This document shows, one piece after another, positions 1 to 8,531 of a stretch of DNA of 64,000 nt. The stretch is from positions 37,996-101,995 of the IMG/VR virus record IMGVR_UViG_3300033148_003591; one strand, given 5' to 3'. The notes beneath the pieces were generated by a model. That model was not told the origin of the DNA. It saw only the letters and a list, made by a program, of their open reading frames with translations, and searched no databases. Positions within the stretch are counted from its first letter, which is position 1, and every line of letters begins with the position of its first letter. Source of the stretch: a virus. The position numbers and the translations under genes are program-made.

Positions 1-2
1 GA

Positions 3-2303
3 ATGGTGGATTATCCATTAATTCATGTATTTAATAAATCTTCAGGAGCTTCTTTATACACAGCTAATATTGGTAATGGTTCTCAATATAAATTATCATC
101 AGATACTACCCATGCTTCAAGTATAGAGCATAGGCGTGCACAATTTGGGTGGGATAGTGCCAATAATATAATATATTCTTTGGCTCATGATACAAATGAA
201 ACAAGCGATAACGGAATAATTGCTTATTCTGTTGGAAATTCTGCTTTAACTTTTAACAAGTATTATTCACAATTAGATGGAAATCCCACAGGATTATTGC
301 CAAGTCCAGATGTTTTAACGGATAAAATATCTTTTATTAGAGGTGTACAATTTAATACTTTAAATAAAAGGTTATACATTCAATCTTATACAACGTTAAA
401 TAGTGGTGGTGGTCAAGATGAATATTATTATAGTGTATTGAATACTAATATGCATCAAGTATTAGAATATTATTCTAATATAGATTCTGTTACATATCTG
501 ACCAATTTTCCAGCAATAGATTCAGTTATCAACAAATTACTCTTTAGTACATCGGCTACATTTTTTGGTAATTATTGGCTTATTGAATCTACTGATGATA
601 AAGAATTAATTTTTCAAACAACATCCGGTAATTATTATTGGCATATTTTAACCACTGAATCATCAGACCAAAGAGTGTATTATAGAAAATCATCCAATGA
701 TTCTGATTGGACAGCTCAAGCTTATTTAACGAATAATTCAAAAGATACATATGTAAATTTAGGTTATTCCGATTCACGTTTAAAAGCATTTTGGGATAGA
801 TTAGGAGATTCTATATATGAATTAAGGTGGGATGAAGATTTAAGTGGTGAATTAAATATTACAGAATATGTTCAATCGGTTGAACGATTAATGACAATTG
901 AAAATGAAGCCAATAGTTGTGATATTGTATTAACAGATGGTAGTGGGTTATTTAATCCCACAAATTATAATTCATTGTATTATGATTATTTACAGGAAAA
1001 TAATATTATTAGAATTGAAAAAGGAAATAATGGTGAATATACTCCATATTTTTATGGATTTATTGGAGCTGGAGATTCTGATTATATTCGTGGTGATGGT
1101 ATATTTTATAGATTAACTGTATGGGATAAAAGTAAAAATTACTATAAAAATAAAGTTACTACAGGACTTTATCTCAATCAAACTGTTACCGCTATCGCTG
1201 AAGATATTGCCAGTACACATATGAATTTATCTGGTGGTGAATATGATTTTCCTACAGTTTCTACAATAATACCACAAGTCCAATTTATTGATGAAACGCC
1301 AATGGATATATTACGAAAAATATTTCAGATAGATAATTATTATCCTGATTTTGATGAAGAAGGATTATTAATAGCAACATTAATAAATTATGATGCGTCT
1401 GTTGATTTTACTTATTATAAAAATGGAACAGATACTGTTGCAGCCAATAAAGCTCCCGAAATGAATATTAATTCTGTGAATTTTTCTTGGGATGATAATG
1501 AATTAATAAATAAAGTAACTGTTATAGGTCAGGAAGAGGCAACCGGAGAAGAAGAATTTGCTGAAGAATTTATGGGATTTTTAAATGGTGTTGCGGGATG
1601 GTTTTCAAAACGAAATCAATTTGAATTTTATTATTCTACTGATAAACAATTAAAAGCCAATAAACCACGATTGGTTGTTCAGGACAGTTGTGGAAATCAA
1701 TTTTTTGGTGGTGGAGAATCATTAACAGTTGACGGTGGAGATTTATCGGTTGAACAAGACCATTGTATAGTAAATCAAAATGTGTCAAATTTACTAGCTG
1801 CTATTTTTACATTAATTTTTGTTGCAATGATTTGGTTAGCACTTTTTGGAGTTGGTATTGGAGCAGTTTGGGTTTATAATGGATTAGCATTAGTAGTTAG
1901 TTTGGGCTATACATTTTTAGGTCAAATAGGAAGTTATTATTATGAAATTTATGCACGACCTATTGGTGAACCAATTCCTGATTTAATTTATGCATCAACA
2001 CAGGATGATGATTTGATAGATAAATATAATGGTGAAAATGAACTTGAAATAGATAATCCGTTATTATCATCTTATGCTAAATGTAAAACTTTATCTGAAA
2101 ATGAGTTACAAAAAGCAAAATGGTTTCGGTATAATATTCGCTTAAATATTATGGCTAATTTGGCGATACAACCAGGTGATGTAATTGAATTATATAATTC
2201 TACATTTGGTTTGACACAAAAAATATATGTTAGAGAAATTAGTTCAACATATGCTCGTGGTAATTCAGATGTTGATGAAATAACTGGAGCACTTATAATT
2301 TAA
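3..2303 (+). CDS. Tail hub/baseplate-like structural protein, possibly 5'-truncated
   Basis: Long protein (766 residues from the first visible ATG) at the window edge; no upstream sequence is available, so the true start may lie outside. Residues about 1-270 are beta-rich, aromatic-rich and resemble a repetitive propeller or adhesin-like region. From about residue 275 the sequence (LRWDEDLSGELNITEYV, then a domain with IIRIEKG and YFYGFIG) looks like the tail-hub/baseplate fold of long-tailed phages, and the end (QPGDVIELYNSTFGLTQKI) fits a hub C-terminus. Residues about 597-643 form a strongly hydrophobic hairpin, unusual in a tail protein. It is followed by three small + strand genes with the same AGGAGA-type ribosome sites. 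Structural role is inference from composition and context. Confidence 0.6.
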   Translation: MVDYPLIHVFNKSSGASLYTANIGNGSQYKLSSDTTHASSIEHRRAQFGWDSANNIIYSLAHDTNETSDNGIIAYSVGNSALTFNKYYSQLDGNPTGLLPSPDVLTDKISFIRGVQFNTLNKRLYIQSYTTLNSGGGQDEYYYSVLNTNMHQVLEYYSNIDSVTYLTNFPAIDSVINKLLFSTSATFFGNYWLIESTDDKELIFQTTSGNYYWHILTTESSDQRVYYRKSSNDSDWTAQAYLTNNSKDTYVNLGYSDSRLKAFWDRLGDSIYELRWDEDLSGELNITEYVQSVERLMTIENEANSCDIVLTDGSGLFNPTNYNSLYYDYLQENNIIRIEKGNNGEYTPYFYGFIGAGDSDYIRGDGIFYRLTVWDKSKNYYKNKVTTGLYLNQTVTAIAEDIASTHMNLSGGEYDFPTVSTIIPQVQFIDETPMDILRKIFQIDNYYPDFDEEGLLIATLINYDASVDFTYYKNGTDTVAANKAPEMNINSVNFSWDDNELINKVTVIGQEEATGEEEFAEEFMGFLNGVAGWFSKRNQFEFYYSTDKQLKANKPRLVVQDSCGNQFFGGGESLTVDGGDLSVEQDHCIVNQNVSNLLAAIFTLIFVAMIWLALFGVGIGAVWVYNGLALVVSLGYTFLGQIGSYYYEIYARPIGEPIPDLIYASTQDDDLIDKYNGENELEIDNPLLSSYAKCKTLSENELQKAKWFRYNIRLNIMANLAIQPGDVIELYNSTFGLTQKIYVREISSTYARGNSDVDEITGALII

Positions 2304-2315
2304 GGAGAAAATAAG

Positions 2316-2660
2316 ATGGCAAGAATACGTAGACCATTGGGGTATAGAACTAGACAATTGTTAAAGTACCAAAAACAGACACTCACTGGAATTATTATAT
2401 ATGTCAATACAGATGATAATTGGTGTAATGTTGAACTTCCTTCTGGTGCAATAATTTATCGTGTTCCATTTAGAGCTTCAAACATACGCTACCGTAGATT
2501 GAAACAACCGGTCATTCTTTCGCAAACTGTCGGAAGTCGTTATAAATATGTTATAACCGATGCTGCTGAAAGAAAAGTTGTAAGTACAGTGTTTGCAGAT
2601 AAAGGTTTCTTTAAATGGAATGATGGCACAAAATGGAATGATTTTCATCAATGGAAATAA
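2316..2660 (+). CDS. Small basic tail/baseplate-associated protein
   Basis: 114 residues, starting 8 nt after an AAGGAG ribosome site and 12 nt after the tail hub gene. The N-terminal half has alternating hydrophobic residues with a G-x-I-I-x-V pattern and a GAIIYRVPF turn, compatible with an OB-like beta barrel as found in baseplate or spike proteins; the C-terminus is rich in Trp and Lys. I do not recognise the family. Position between the hub and fibre-like genes suggests a virion or virion-assembly role. Confidence 0.5.
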   Translation: MARIRRPLGYRTRQLLKYQKQTLTGIIIYVNTDDNWCNVELPSGAIIYRVPFRASNIRYRRLKQPVILSQTVGSRYKYVITDAAERKVVSTVFADKGFFKWNDGTKWNDFHQWK

Positions 2661-2669
2661 GGAGAAATT

Positions 2670-2939
2670 ATGCCAATTTTAGTTTATAATAAAGATAAAA
2701 TATATAATCCACAAGCACAATGTAATGTTTTAAGACGAGCTATGAAAAAACAAATTCGTCTTAAATATGTAAAACGACCAATATGTATTCCAGCTTTAAA
2801 TATGTTACTGAGAATCCCAGGTATGAAATTTTTATATAAACTTACAATGATGAGTGGAATAACAGTTTTGAAATTATTGGCAAATAAAGAACAAAGAGAA
2901 TTTTTAAATATTAAAGAAGAAACATTATTACTAAAGTAA
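2670..2939 (+). CDS. Small hypothetical tail-region protein
   Basis: 89 residues, strongly basic, with AAGGAG just upstream of the ATG and 9 nt after the previous gene. Contains a moderately hydrophobic middle (IPALNMLLRIPGMKFLY) and three Cys-containing basic turns, but no motif I recognise. It belongs to the same late + strand operon as the flanking structural genes, so a tail or chaperone role is the simplest guess. Confidence 0.45.
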   Translation: MPILVYNKDKIYNPQAQCNVLRRAMKKQIRLKYVKRPICIPALNMLLRIPGMKFLYKLTMMSGITVLKLLANKEQREFLNIKEETLLLK

Positions 2940-2951
2940 GGAGAAAATAAA

Positions 2952-3782
2952 ATGGCAGCTTTACCTTATACTATAAGTTCAGGACAAGACGCTGACGCAG
3001 AACCAGTTCAAGCGAATTTTGATGCAATAAATGGTCGTGTAAATTCAATTGAGGCTGTGATAGATAATATAGTTGTTGATGCTGATACCTATGGGAACGG
3101 AGTTTTTCCCGATGGATTAGCTGCATCCGAAGTAGGAACTGATTTAGTTTATAGTTCTGGAACAGCTATTGTTAGTCATATTACATATTATAAATCTACT
3201 ATTACAGTTGCATTTAGTGGTCAAGCAGCAGATACTTATTATGTTGAAATGGATTCAGCCGGAGATACAGCGTTATATACCTCTCATGATGCATCAAGAA
3301 CTAATCTGAACACAGTTGTTTGGAATGGTTCGAGTTTTGATAGTGTTACAACAGCAGACAGAAATGTATTGGCTACATATCAGGAAATAATAGATGCTAG
3401 AGATTCCGAAACAGATTTAGATGCAAGGCTTGACAAAATAGAAGATGGCACACGTAGAGAAGATAAAATAACTATACAAACATCATCTACATTAACATTG
3501 GATGATACACATAAAATAGTAAATTGTAATACTACATCAAATGCTATTGCGATTACTGTGCCATTAGCTAATTCTCACTTGGGGCGAAGTTATTTGGTGT
3601 ATGTAGGAACGGTCACATCTGCTTATGCCGTCACTTTGGCTAGAAGTAGTTCAGATGTGTTTATCTATCAAGGAGTGGAATATACTGGTATGACTATGGC
3701 TCACCACGATTTTGTGAACATTACTGCTGTTAATACTGGAATATGGTTGGTAGAAAATCAATACGGAGTTGCCTTTTCATAG
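2952..3782 (+). CDS. Tail fibre-like protein
   Basis: 276 residues with a good AAGGAG site. The N-terminus (SGQDADAEPVQANFDAING) matches the usual opening of phage fibre/appendage proteins that attach to the baseplate. A short heptad-like stretch around residues 25-40 and another around 140-160 (ARDSETDLDARLDKIEDG) can form trimeric coils. The rest is beta-rich, Ser/Thr-rich and low in charge, as in fibre shafts and tips. Last gene of the visible late operon; no terminator-like hairpin was found behind it. Receptor binding is an inference from family resemblance. Confidence 0.6.
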   Translation: MAALPYTISSGQDADAEPVQANFDAINGRVNSIEAVIDNIVVDADTYGNGVFPDGLAASEVGTDLVYSSGTAIVSHITYYKSTITVAFSGQAADTYYVEMDSAGDTALYTSHDASRTNLNTVVWNGSSFDSVTTADRNVLATYQEIIDARDSETDLDARLDKIEDGTRREDKITIQTSSTLTLDDTHKIVNCNTTSNAIAITVPLANSHLGRSYLVYVGTVTSAYAVTLARSSSDVFIYQGVEYTGMTMAHHDFVNITAVNTGIWLVENQYGVAFS

Positions 3783-3836
3783 TAATATAAATTGTGTTAT
3801 TAGAAATATAGTGTAGTAGTTTATGAAAATAAACCC

Positions 3837-3864
3837 TTGACAAATCTAAATTATGTGGTATACT
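3837..3864 (+). promoter_or_regulatory. Early-type sigma70-like promoter for the HNH gene
   Basis: TTGACA at 3837-3842, 16-bp spacer, extended TGG and TATACT at 3859-3864, followed by GGAGGG and the ATG at 3885. This is the same layout as the - strand early promoters of the window and the only copy seen on the + strand. It sits between the last tail gene and the homing endonuclease, so that gene is probably expressed early although it follows late genes. Confidence 0.75.
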
Positions 3865-3884
3865 TATAGTGGAGGGTTATAATC

Positions 3885-4652
3885 ATGAAAAGTAAGATAT
3901 GTACAAAATGTGGTAATGAAAAATTGTTGGATGAGTTTTCTCTCGATAAACGACGCCCAAATGGAAAAGGTTCTTGGTGTAAAGAATGCTGTAATATTCC
4001 GTCTAAAAAATATCGCCAAAAACATAAAAAAGAACGTAAAGAATATTATTTAGTACATAAAGAAGAAAATAAAGAAAAAGAAGCAACACGTCAGAAAAAA
4101 TGGTATAATGAACACAAAGAAGAAATAAAAATTAAAGGCAAAAAATATAGAAATAAGCATAAAGATGAAATGAAAAAACAAAAGAAAAAATATCGTGAAG
4201 ACCATAAAGAACAAATCGCTATTAAAGTTAAAAAATATCAACAGGAACATAAAGAAGAATTACGCAAACTGCGAAATAAACATTTAAAGAAAAGACGCAA
4301 AACAGACCTGCGGTTTAAAATAATAAGTAATTTAAGAGGATGTGTTAGACAAACAATCAAAGACAGCACAAAAACTCTGTCCACAATGTTTCTAATAGGT
4401 TGTGAAATTGACTACTTATTGTTTCATTTACAAAGTCAGTTTAAAGAAGGAATGTCGTGGGATAATTATGGGCGTGGTGATAATGGTCTAAAAGAATGGC
4501 ACATAGACCATCGTAGACCATGCGCCAGTTTTGATTTAAGCAAACCAGCAGAACAACAGAAATGCTTTAACTACAAAAATTTACAACCTCTTTGGGCAAA
4601 AGATAATTTATCCAAAGGTGCTAAGTGGAATATTAAGGATTCTGAGAATTAA
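3885..4652 (+). CDS. HNH homing endonuclease with zinc ribbon and Lys-rich repeat linker
   Basis: 255 residues. Residues 4-37 hold a zinc ribbon (CTKC ... CKEC). Residues about 44-145 are an extended lysine-rich linker built from five or six near-repeats of the form KKY-x-x-x-HKEE. The C-terminal domain carries the HNH core (WHIDHRRPCASFDL ... FNYKNLQPLWAKDN), the last part being the typical N-x-QPLW motif of this nuclease group. It is a paralogue of the gene at 23308-23889, which has the same ends but a shorter linker. It has its own early promoter and converges on, and overlaps by 20 nt, the gene at 4633. Probable selfish mobile gene rather than a phage function. Confidence 0.85.
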   Translation: MKSKICTKCGNEKLLDEFSLDKRRPNGKGSWCKECCNIPSKKYRQKHKKERKEYYLVHKEENKEKEATRQKKWYNEHKEEIKIKGKKYRNKHKDEMKKQKKKYREDHKEQIAIKVKKYQQEHKEELRKLRNKHLKKRRKTDLRFKIISNLRGCVRQTIKDSTKTLSTMFLIGCEIDYLLFHLQSQFKEGMSWDNYGRGDNGLKEWHIDHRRPCASFDLSKPAEQQKCFNYKNLQPLWAKDNLSKGAKWNIKDSEN

Positions 4653-5355
4653 GTTTTGTTCTTATGTAACTTCTCAATTTTTCTTGATTATAATTATATC
4701 CCTCAATTTTTCTAAGAAAAGATATAACACTTATTTTTTCAAATACATTAATTTGGCTGCTAGCAGATACATTATAGATTTTCAATGACTTTTCTGTAGT
4801 ATACGGCAAAAAAAGTTTATTCAAATCTGTATTTACATAGTAATCACGGTATCCACTTCCACGATGCATTGTGCTATAATAATGTGTATTACCTGTTTTA
4901 TTTGCATCAAACCCCAATAAATAAATACTTCCACTAAAATCTAACAAATAGCACGCCAAACTTAATGCTAAATGACCAGTGAGTGCATGGCAGTAGAAGC
5001 CTTTTACGAGACTTTTATCACGAAACCATGTGTGACTGTGTGCCTTTATAAAAACCGTGTTTAAAAGTTGGTTTTCTAGCGATTGTGTGGTATTTAAAGC
5101 GATAATAAGGGGTAATTTTGATAGATTTTCACGGTGAACCGGATTAAACTTGTTCCAGAGCTGAACCGTTGGGTCAAAATCAACCTTACCTTGATAAAAT
5201 TCACCATCTGCACACACTAATGCTGTTGGTGTAATATCTTTATATGAGTGATTACAAGCTAATGTGAATTTAGTAGATAGTGTTTGCCAGATATTTTGTG
5301 GGAACTTAGATAGACTATTTCCGCCACCGATGATTATAAGCTGTTTGGGGTTCAT
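4633..5355 (-). CDS. DUF115-like / sialyltransferase-like Rossmann protein
   Basis: 240 residues. Opens with IIIGGGNSLSKFP, then ACNHSYKDI and a DGEFYQG segment, and later GHLALSLACYL with IYLLGFDANKTGNTHYY. This order (G-G-G-x-S loop, Asn near a substrate, a central GxxA helix and a GFD-x-N motif) is seen in DUF115/MAF-like proteins and related glycan-handling enzymes. It is the last gene of the leftward operon and overlaps the methyltransferase-like gene upstream by 4 nt (ATGA). Together with the glycosyltransferase and KdsA genes further upstream it suggests sugar modification. Substrate unknown; family assignment is by eye. Confidence 0.5.
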   Translation of the reverse strand: MNPKQLIIIGGGNSLSKFPQNIWQTLSTKFTLACNHSYKDITPTALVCADGEFYQGKVDFDPTVQLWNKFNPVHRENLSKLPLIIALNTTQSLENQLLNTVFIKAHSHTWFRDKSLVKGFYCHALTGHLALSLACYLLDFSGSIYLLGFDANKTGNTHYYSTMHRGSGYRDYYVNTDLNKLFLPYTTEKSLKIYNVSASSQINVFEKISVISFLRKIEGYNYNQEKLRSYIRTKLNSQNP

Positions 5356-5948
5356 AATAATTTACCCCATTGAGTAGCCATAGCTTTAGCTATTCCAGGA
5401 AAAGTTTTACTTCTATTTATCTGTCTGTTTTTTCCACCTTTATTAAACCAATTTCCAGCAAGTTTGGTTGATTCAATTTTTTCAACTATATTGGTGGGTT
5501 TTAATAGCGGAAGATTTTTTAACCATAAACAAGTTCTTTTTGAATATGGATGACCATGTTCAAAGGGTTGTATTATTTGAGTATATTTTGGTAAACCGAA
5601 TATTCTACTTGGTATTGGATTTTCGATACAAATTTTTTTGATATTTGCATTTAATAATTTTATAAAAAATTTAACAGATTTATCACCAAATCGTTTTCTT
5701 TTTAAATTTAATTTTCCTTTTGGATAAAGATGTCTTGCACCTGCGTTACTAATGTATGTACACGGAGGATGTGCTATCATCATATCCCACCCTTTATCTA
5801 GTTGTTCTAAAACATTTCCTAAAATATGCCATTCAGGATGTCCTCCTGAACAAGGAAGTATATCACAAGAGTATGCTTCTATTCCTAATTTCCGCATTTC
5901 TATTGTTACTACTTGGGATTCTTCACATGCTATTAAAATTCTGCTCAT
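5352..5948 (-). CDS. Phage-type DNA cytosine methyltransferase-like protein
   Basis: 198 residues. N-terminal Rossmann start ILIACEESQVVTIEMRKLG and the acidic YSCDILP correspond to SAM-binding motifs. The catalytic-type motif HPPCTYISNAG (Pro-Cys in PPC) and a following ENPIPSR motif (equivalent of ENV) match the small C5-cytosine-like methylases found in many phages. It is short and has no obvious target-recognition domain, so activity or specificity is uncertain. The start overlaps the stop of the 57-residue gene upstream (ATGA). Likely role: methylating phage DNA or a nucleotide to avoid restriction. Confidence 0.7.
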   Translation of the reverse strand: MSRILIACEESQVVTIEMRKLGIEAYSCDILPCSGGHPEWHILGNVLEQLDKGWDMMIAHPPCTYISNAGARHLYPKGKLNLKRKRFGDKSVKFFIKLLNANIKKICIENPIPSRIFGLPKYTQIIQPFEHGHPYSKRTCLWLKNLPLLKPTNIVEKIESTKLAGNWFNKGGKNRQINRSKTFPGIAKAMATQWGKLL

Positions 5949-6118
5949 GATTCACCTACATTTATAGCTAAATATTTAATATTATCAGAATGTTTGAAAA
6001 TTATTTTCTTCTTTAAATCTATAGCCATTTGTCTTGCTTCTTCTTCATTTTTTGCATCTATTGTAATATCACCTTCGGCTATTACCTTAAAAACGTGAAC
6101 ATGAAATTTTTTACTCAT
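5945..6118 (-). CDS. Small DpnD/PcfM-like protein
   Basis: 57 residues: one short beta strand pair (FHVHVFKVIAEGDITID) followed by AKNEEEARQMAIDL, a pattern seen in DpnD/PcfM-like small proteins. AAGGAG precedes the ATG at 6118, and the stop overlaps the next start by 4 nt, so it is translated together with the methylase. Function unknown. Confidence 0.55.
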   Translation of the reverse strand: MSKKFHVHVFKVIAEGDITIDAKNEEEARQMAIDLKKKIIFKHSDNIKYLAINVGES

Positions 6119-6140
6119 CTTTTCTCCTTGTATGTTTATA

Positions 6141-6524
6141 TTAAATGTCCTCCTCTTTATAAGAAGTTATTTTAGTACCCCATTTATATTCTAAAATTTT
6201 AAATTGTTTTTTAATGGCAAATTCCTCGGCTCTTTGTTTTAAAAGTTTTAACTGGTCGGTTGAAGGTTTTTCATAGAAAAAAATATCAAGACTATTACTA
6301 TCATTAGTATTAAGAGAAACAGGTCTATTACATCCATGTTCATCGGGTACATAAGGATTGACTATTTCTTCAAAGATATCCTCGAATTTATTAATGAAAT
6401 CTTCAGCTTGGTTTTTACCTACTTCACAATCTCCGTATTTACCAGTACAATAAGCACATAGTTCTCTTTCAAAATTACCAGCATAGGAATCCGTTTTAAT
6501 TGTTAAATAATATTCTTTATCCAT
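6141..6524 (-). CDS. Hypothetical acidic protein
   Basis: 127 residues, not recognised. Starts with an alternating strand (EYYLTIKTDSYAGNFER) and contains two cysteines spaced CAYC plus a third in YGDCEVG, which might bind metal. The C-terminal half has a Pro-x-x-x-Gln-x-x-x-Leu-Lys helix and ends acidic. Fits between small early genes with AGGAGA ribosome sites; may be a host-takeover or regulatory protein, but nothing in the sequence shows it. Confidence 0.5.
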   Translation of the reverse strand: MDKEYYLTIKTDSYAGNFERELCAYCTGKYGDCEVGKNQAEDFINKFEDIFEEIVNPYVPDEHGCNRPVSLNTNDSNSLDIFFYEKPSTDQLKLLKQRAEEFAIKKQFKILEYKWGTKITSYKEEDI

Positions 6525-6537
6525 TTTGTTATCTCCT

Positions 6538-6822
6538 CTATTTTTTACTTATAAATATGTTTACATCTTTAGGGCGGAAATCAGTTATCAATTCTCCTTG
6601 TGGAGTTTCAAGTCTACTATGAATTACACCGTTGACAGCAGCCCGTAATGTGATATTTAAATCACCAAAGACTTTTCCTTCTACTGCATCATATCTAATA
6701 TTTGTAATTTTACTTATTGATGATTTTAAGGTTTTATTCTTTTTTGCAAATTCTTTTAAACAATCATCTGTGAACTGTGTTTGACCATTATTTTTTGATA
6801 ATAACACCACTGTAGCTATCAT
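6538..6822 (-). CDS. Hypothetical protein
   Basis: 94 residues, no recognised motif. Predicted mixed alpha/beta: an N-terminal strand (MIATVVLLS), a charged helix, then strands in GDLNITLRAAVNGVIHSRLE. AAGGAG lies ahead of the ATG. Part of the leftward chain of small early genes. Confidence 0.45.
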   Translation of the reverse strand: MIATVVLLSKNNGQTQFTDDCLKEFAKKNKTLKSSISKITNIRYDAVEGKVFGDLNITLRAAVNGVIHSRLETPQGELITDFRPKDVNIFISKK

Positions 6823-6836
6823 ATTATTCTCCTTTA

Positions 6837-7172
6837 TTAAAATTTTTCATATTTATTTCCACAGTATTCCCAATCAGACCAATTTATATCAATCAAATGT
6901 TCATCACCCAAAAAGAAACTTCCTTGTTCCCATTCTATAGTTTTAATAACGTCATAATCACTAAGCCATCTAAATTGGTCTCCATTATAAATCTCTCTAT
7001 TATCTTTATCATTAACAGTAGTATATTGTAGTAAAGTAGTAATACCATTTGGTCTATAACTCCATCTTTCTCCAACAACTTCCCATTTAATATCGCCAGA
7101 TTCAGGCAGAATACCAACATTATATTGCATTCCTACTGTGTTGTTTGTATAGGCATTAAATTTTAGTTTCAT
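6837..7172 (-). CDS. YopX-family protein
   Basis: 111 residues with the typical YopX centre LLQYTTVNDKDNREIYNGDQ, corresponding to the family's (L/M)-x-QYTGLKDKNGKEIYEGD consensus, and the usual ending GNKYEKF. YopX-like proteins are common small genes of phages and prophages of low-GC bacteria; no biochemical function is established. Its start shares 1 nt with the stop of the glycosyltransferase-like gene upstream. Confidence 0.75.
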   Translation of the reverse strand: MKLKFNAYTNNTVGMQYNVGILPESGDIKWEVVGERWSYRPNGITTLLQYTTVNDKDNREIYNGDQFRWLSDYDVIKTIEWEQGSFFLGDEHLIDINWSDWEYCGNKYEKF

Positions 7173-7951
7173 TAAAAGCTCCTATAGTTATATTGAATCC
7201 ATCCTTCACGATTATCAACCATACCATTTATCTTACGCATCTTTTGGACAAATTCACTATACAATCTATTACGCATTTGTTTATATTCATCTGGCTTATC
7301 ATCTATGTAGTCTGCACTAATTTTATCTGTATAGTAAACTTCTACATTGTTTTCTTTTAATTGGTTGAAAAACGTCTCATGTTCACATAATTTTAATTCA
7401 TTATTCCAGGGATATTTTATTAATAATGCTGTAGGAGCTATAAAGAAATTTTTTACTATATCACACCGCTTATATTGTATTCCAGAAACTATTTCAAGGT
7501 CTCTGCATGGTCTATCTAAAATAAACTTACCCAATTCACGGTCTAACGTCATATCGTACTCAAATGGCTGTCTGTTGGCTAATTTCAGCCCAACAATAGC
7601 GTTATTATTTCTGGTTTTTATAAAATCAATAATAGGCTCAAAATTATACTTATCAGTAAATGCTATACTGTCTGCTGAAATAAGGCAGTATTTAATGCCC
7701 ATTTCGTGAGCTTTTTGAACTAAAAAGTTACGGGAGAAACTTAAACCACAGTCGTGAGGTAATCTATAAGCCAATGTTCGTTCATGTTGTAAACATTCTT
7801 TATAATATCCACAAGAGCATTTCATTAATGTATTTTGGTCGCCAATTAAAAGATAATAGTTATCTTTCATATTTTTAATAATAGAGGTTGTTGTTTTATA
7901 CACTAATTCATTTCTTAAAAATGTAGTATAAATTATAGCGATTTTTTCCAT
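7172..7951 (-). CDS. GT2-like glycosyltransferase
   Basis: 259 residues. Begins with the GT-A signature IAIIYTTFLRNELVYKTTTSI, followed by YYLLIGDQN, GLSFSRNFLVQKAHEMG and LISADSIAF, where SADS takes the place of the usual DxD sugar-nucleotide motif. A later CEHETFF motif is the acidic base region of GT2 enzymes. Contains a Cys cluster (CSCGYYKEC) that could bind a metal. Sits in the cluster that also holds the KdsA, fusion transferase and radical SAM genes, so it probably adds a sugar to a host glycan, phage protein or DNA base. Substrate unknown. Confidence 0.65.
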   Translation of the reverse strand: MEKIAIIYTTFLRNELVYKTTTSIIKNMKDNYYLLIGDQNTLMKCSCGYYKECLQHERTLAYRLPHDCGLSFSRNFLVQKAHEMGIKYCLISADSIAFTDKYNFEPIIDFIKTRNNNAIVGLKLANRQPFEYDMTLDRELGKFILDRPCRDLEIVSGIQYKRCDIVKNFFIAPTALLIKYPWNNELKLCEHETFFNQLKENNVEVYYTDKISADYIDDKPDEYKQMRNRLYSEFVQKMRKINGMVDNREGWIQYNYRSF

Positions 7952-8352
7952 ATCTTAAACTCCTCTAATGCTCGTTTGAAAGCTTCTCCATACCATCTTT
8001 TATTAGATTTAATTACTTTTTTTGTCCATTTTAAACTAAAGTCTGTTCTGAAATATTTGTATATAGTTTTTAAAGCAAACAATTGTGCTTTATATTCACT
8101 TATTAACCTCTTGCTATGCATATATTTAACATGACCCAATTCATGAGCAGCGATTTCAACTATTTCCTTCGTATTACAATCGGCTAAATAATCAGGATGA
8201 TAACTGATAGTATAATTATTTAATTTTTTCTTCCAAGAACACCAAGCAGTGTATTTTCTTAATTTATAAGGTTTAACTATTGGTCTTTTTATCTTTTCAT
8301 ATTTGCAAATTAATATAATTATAGATATAAAAAGATATATTTTATCTTTCAT
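7933..8352 (-). CDS. Membrane-anchored HExxH metallopeptidase-like protein
   Basis: 139 residues from ATG 8352, chosen because GAGGA lies about 8 nt upstream and the stop of the preceding small gene overlaps it (ATGA). An upstream in-frame start at 8394 would overlap that gene. N-terminal hydrophobic segment (IYLFISIIILICKY), then IVEIAAHELGHVKYMH with a zinc-binding HExxH and a downstream Glu (SEYKAQ), as in M48/ImmA-like peptidases. Could cleave a repressor or membrane protein; target unknown. Its end overlaps the GT2-like gene by 19 nt. Confidence 0.6.
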   Translation of the reverse strand: MKDKIYLFISIIILICKYEKIKRPIVKPYKLRKYTAWCSWKKKLNNYTISYHPDYLADCNTKEIVEIAAHELGHVKYMHSKRLISEYKAQLFALKTIYKYFRTDFSLKWTKKVIKSNKRWYGEAFKRALEEFKIWKKSL

Positions 8353-8519
8353 GAAAATATCCTCAATAAAAGTATGCACAAATAAAATCCACATGGAATA
8401 CTTATTATTAAAATAGCCGTTATTTTACATGCTTCATTTATAGTTTTACTTATATAGTTATCTGGAAATTTAGTTTTTAAATTAGCCACATCTTCTATAA
8501 ATCCTTTATAGCTAGTCAT
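8349..8519 (-). CDS. Small single-pass membrane protein
   Basis: 56 residues: a charged N-terminal helix, then a hydrophobic segment from about residue 31 to 53 (ITAILIISIPCGFYLCILLL). AAGGAG precedes ATG 8519. The stop overlaps the next start (ATGA), which ties it to the HExxH protein; the two may act together at the inner membrane. No family recognised. Confidence 0.55.
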   Translation of the reverse strand: MTSYKGFIEDVANLKTKFPDNYISKTINEACKITAILIISIPCGFYLCILLLRIFS

Positions 8520-8531
8520 TATTTTCTCCTT

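Noticed and set aside
3783-3836. Terminator after the tail genes
   Set aside because: No GC-rich hairpin followed by T-run could be found.
4050-4250. - strand Phe/Leu-rich frame
   Set aside because: Reverse complement of the lysine repeats in the HNH gene; low complexity, not a membrane protein.
5752-5967. Two overlapping + strand frames opposite the methylase gene
   Set aside because: Shadows of the methyltransferase-like gene; no ribosome site.
7347-7709. 120-codon + strand open frame
   Set aside because: Antisense to the GT2-like gene, no ribosome site and no recognisable motif.
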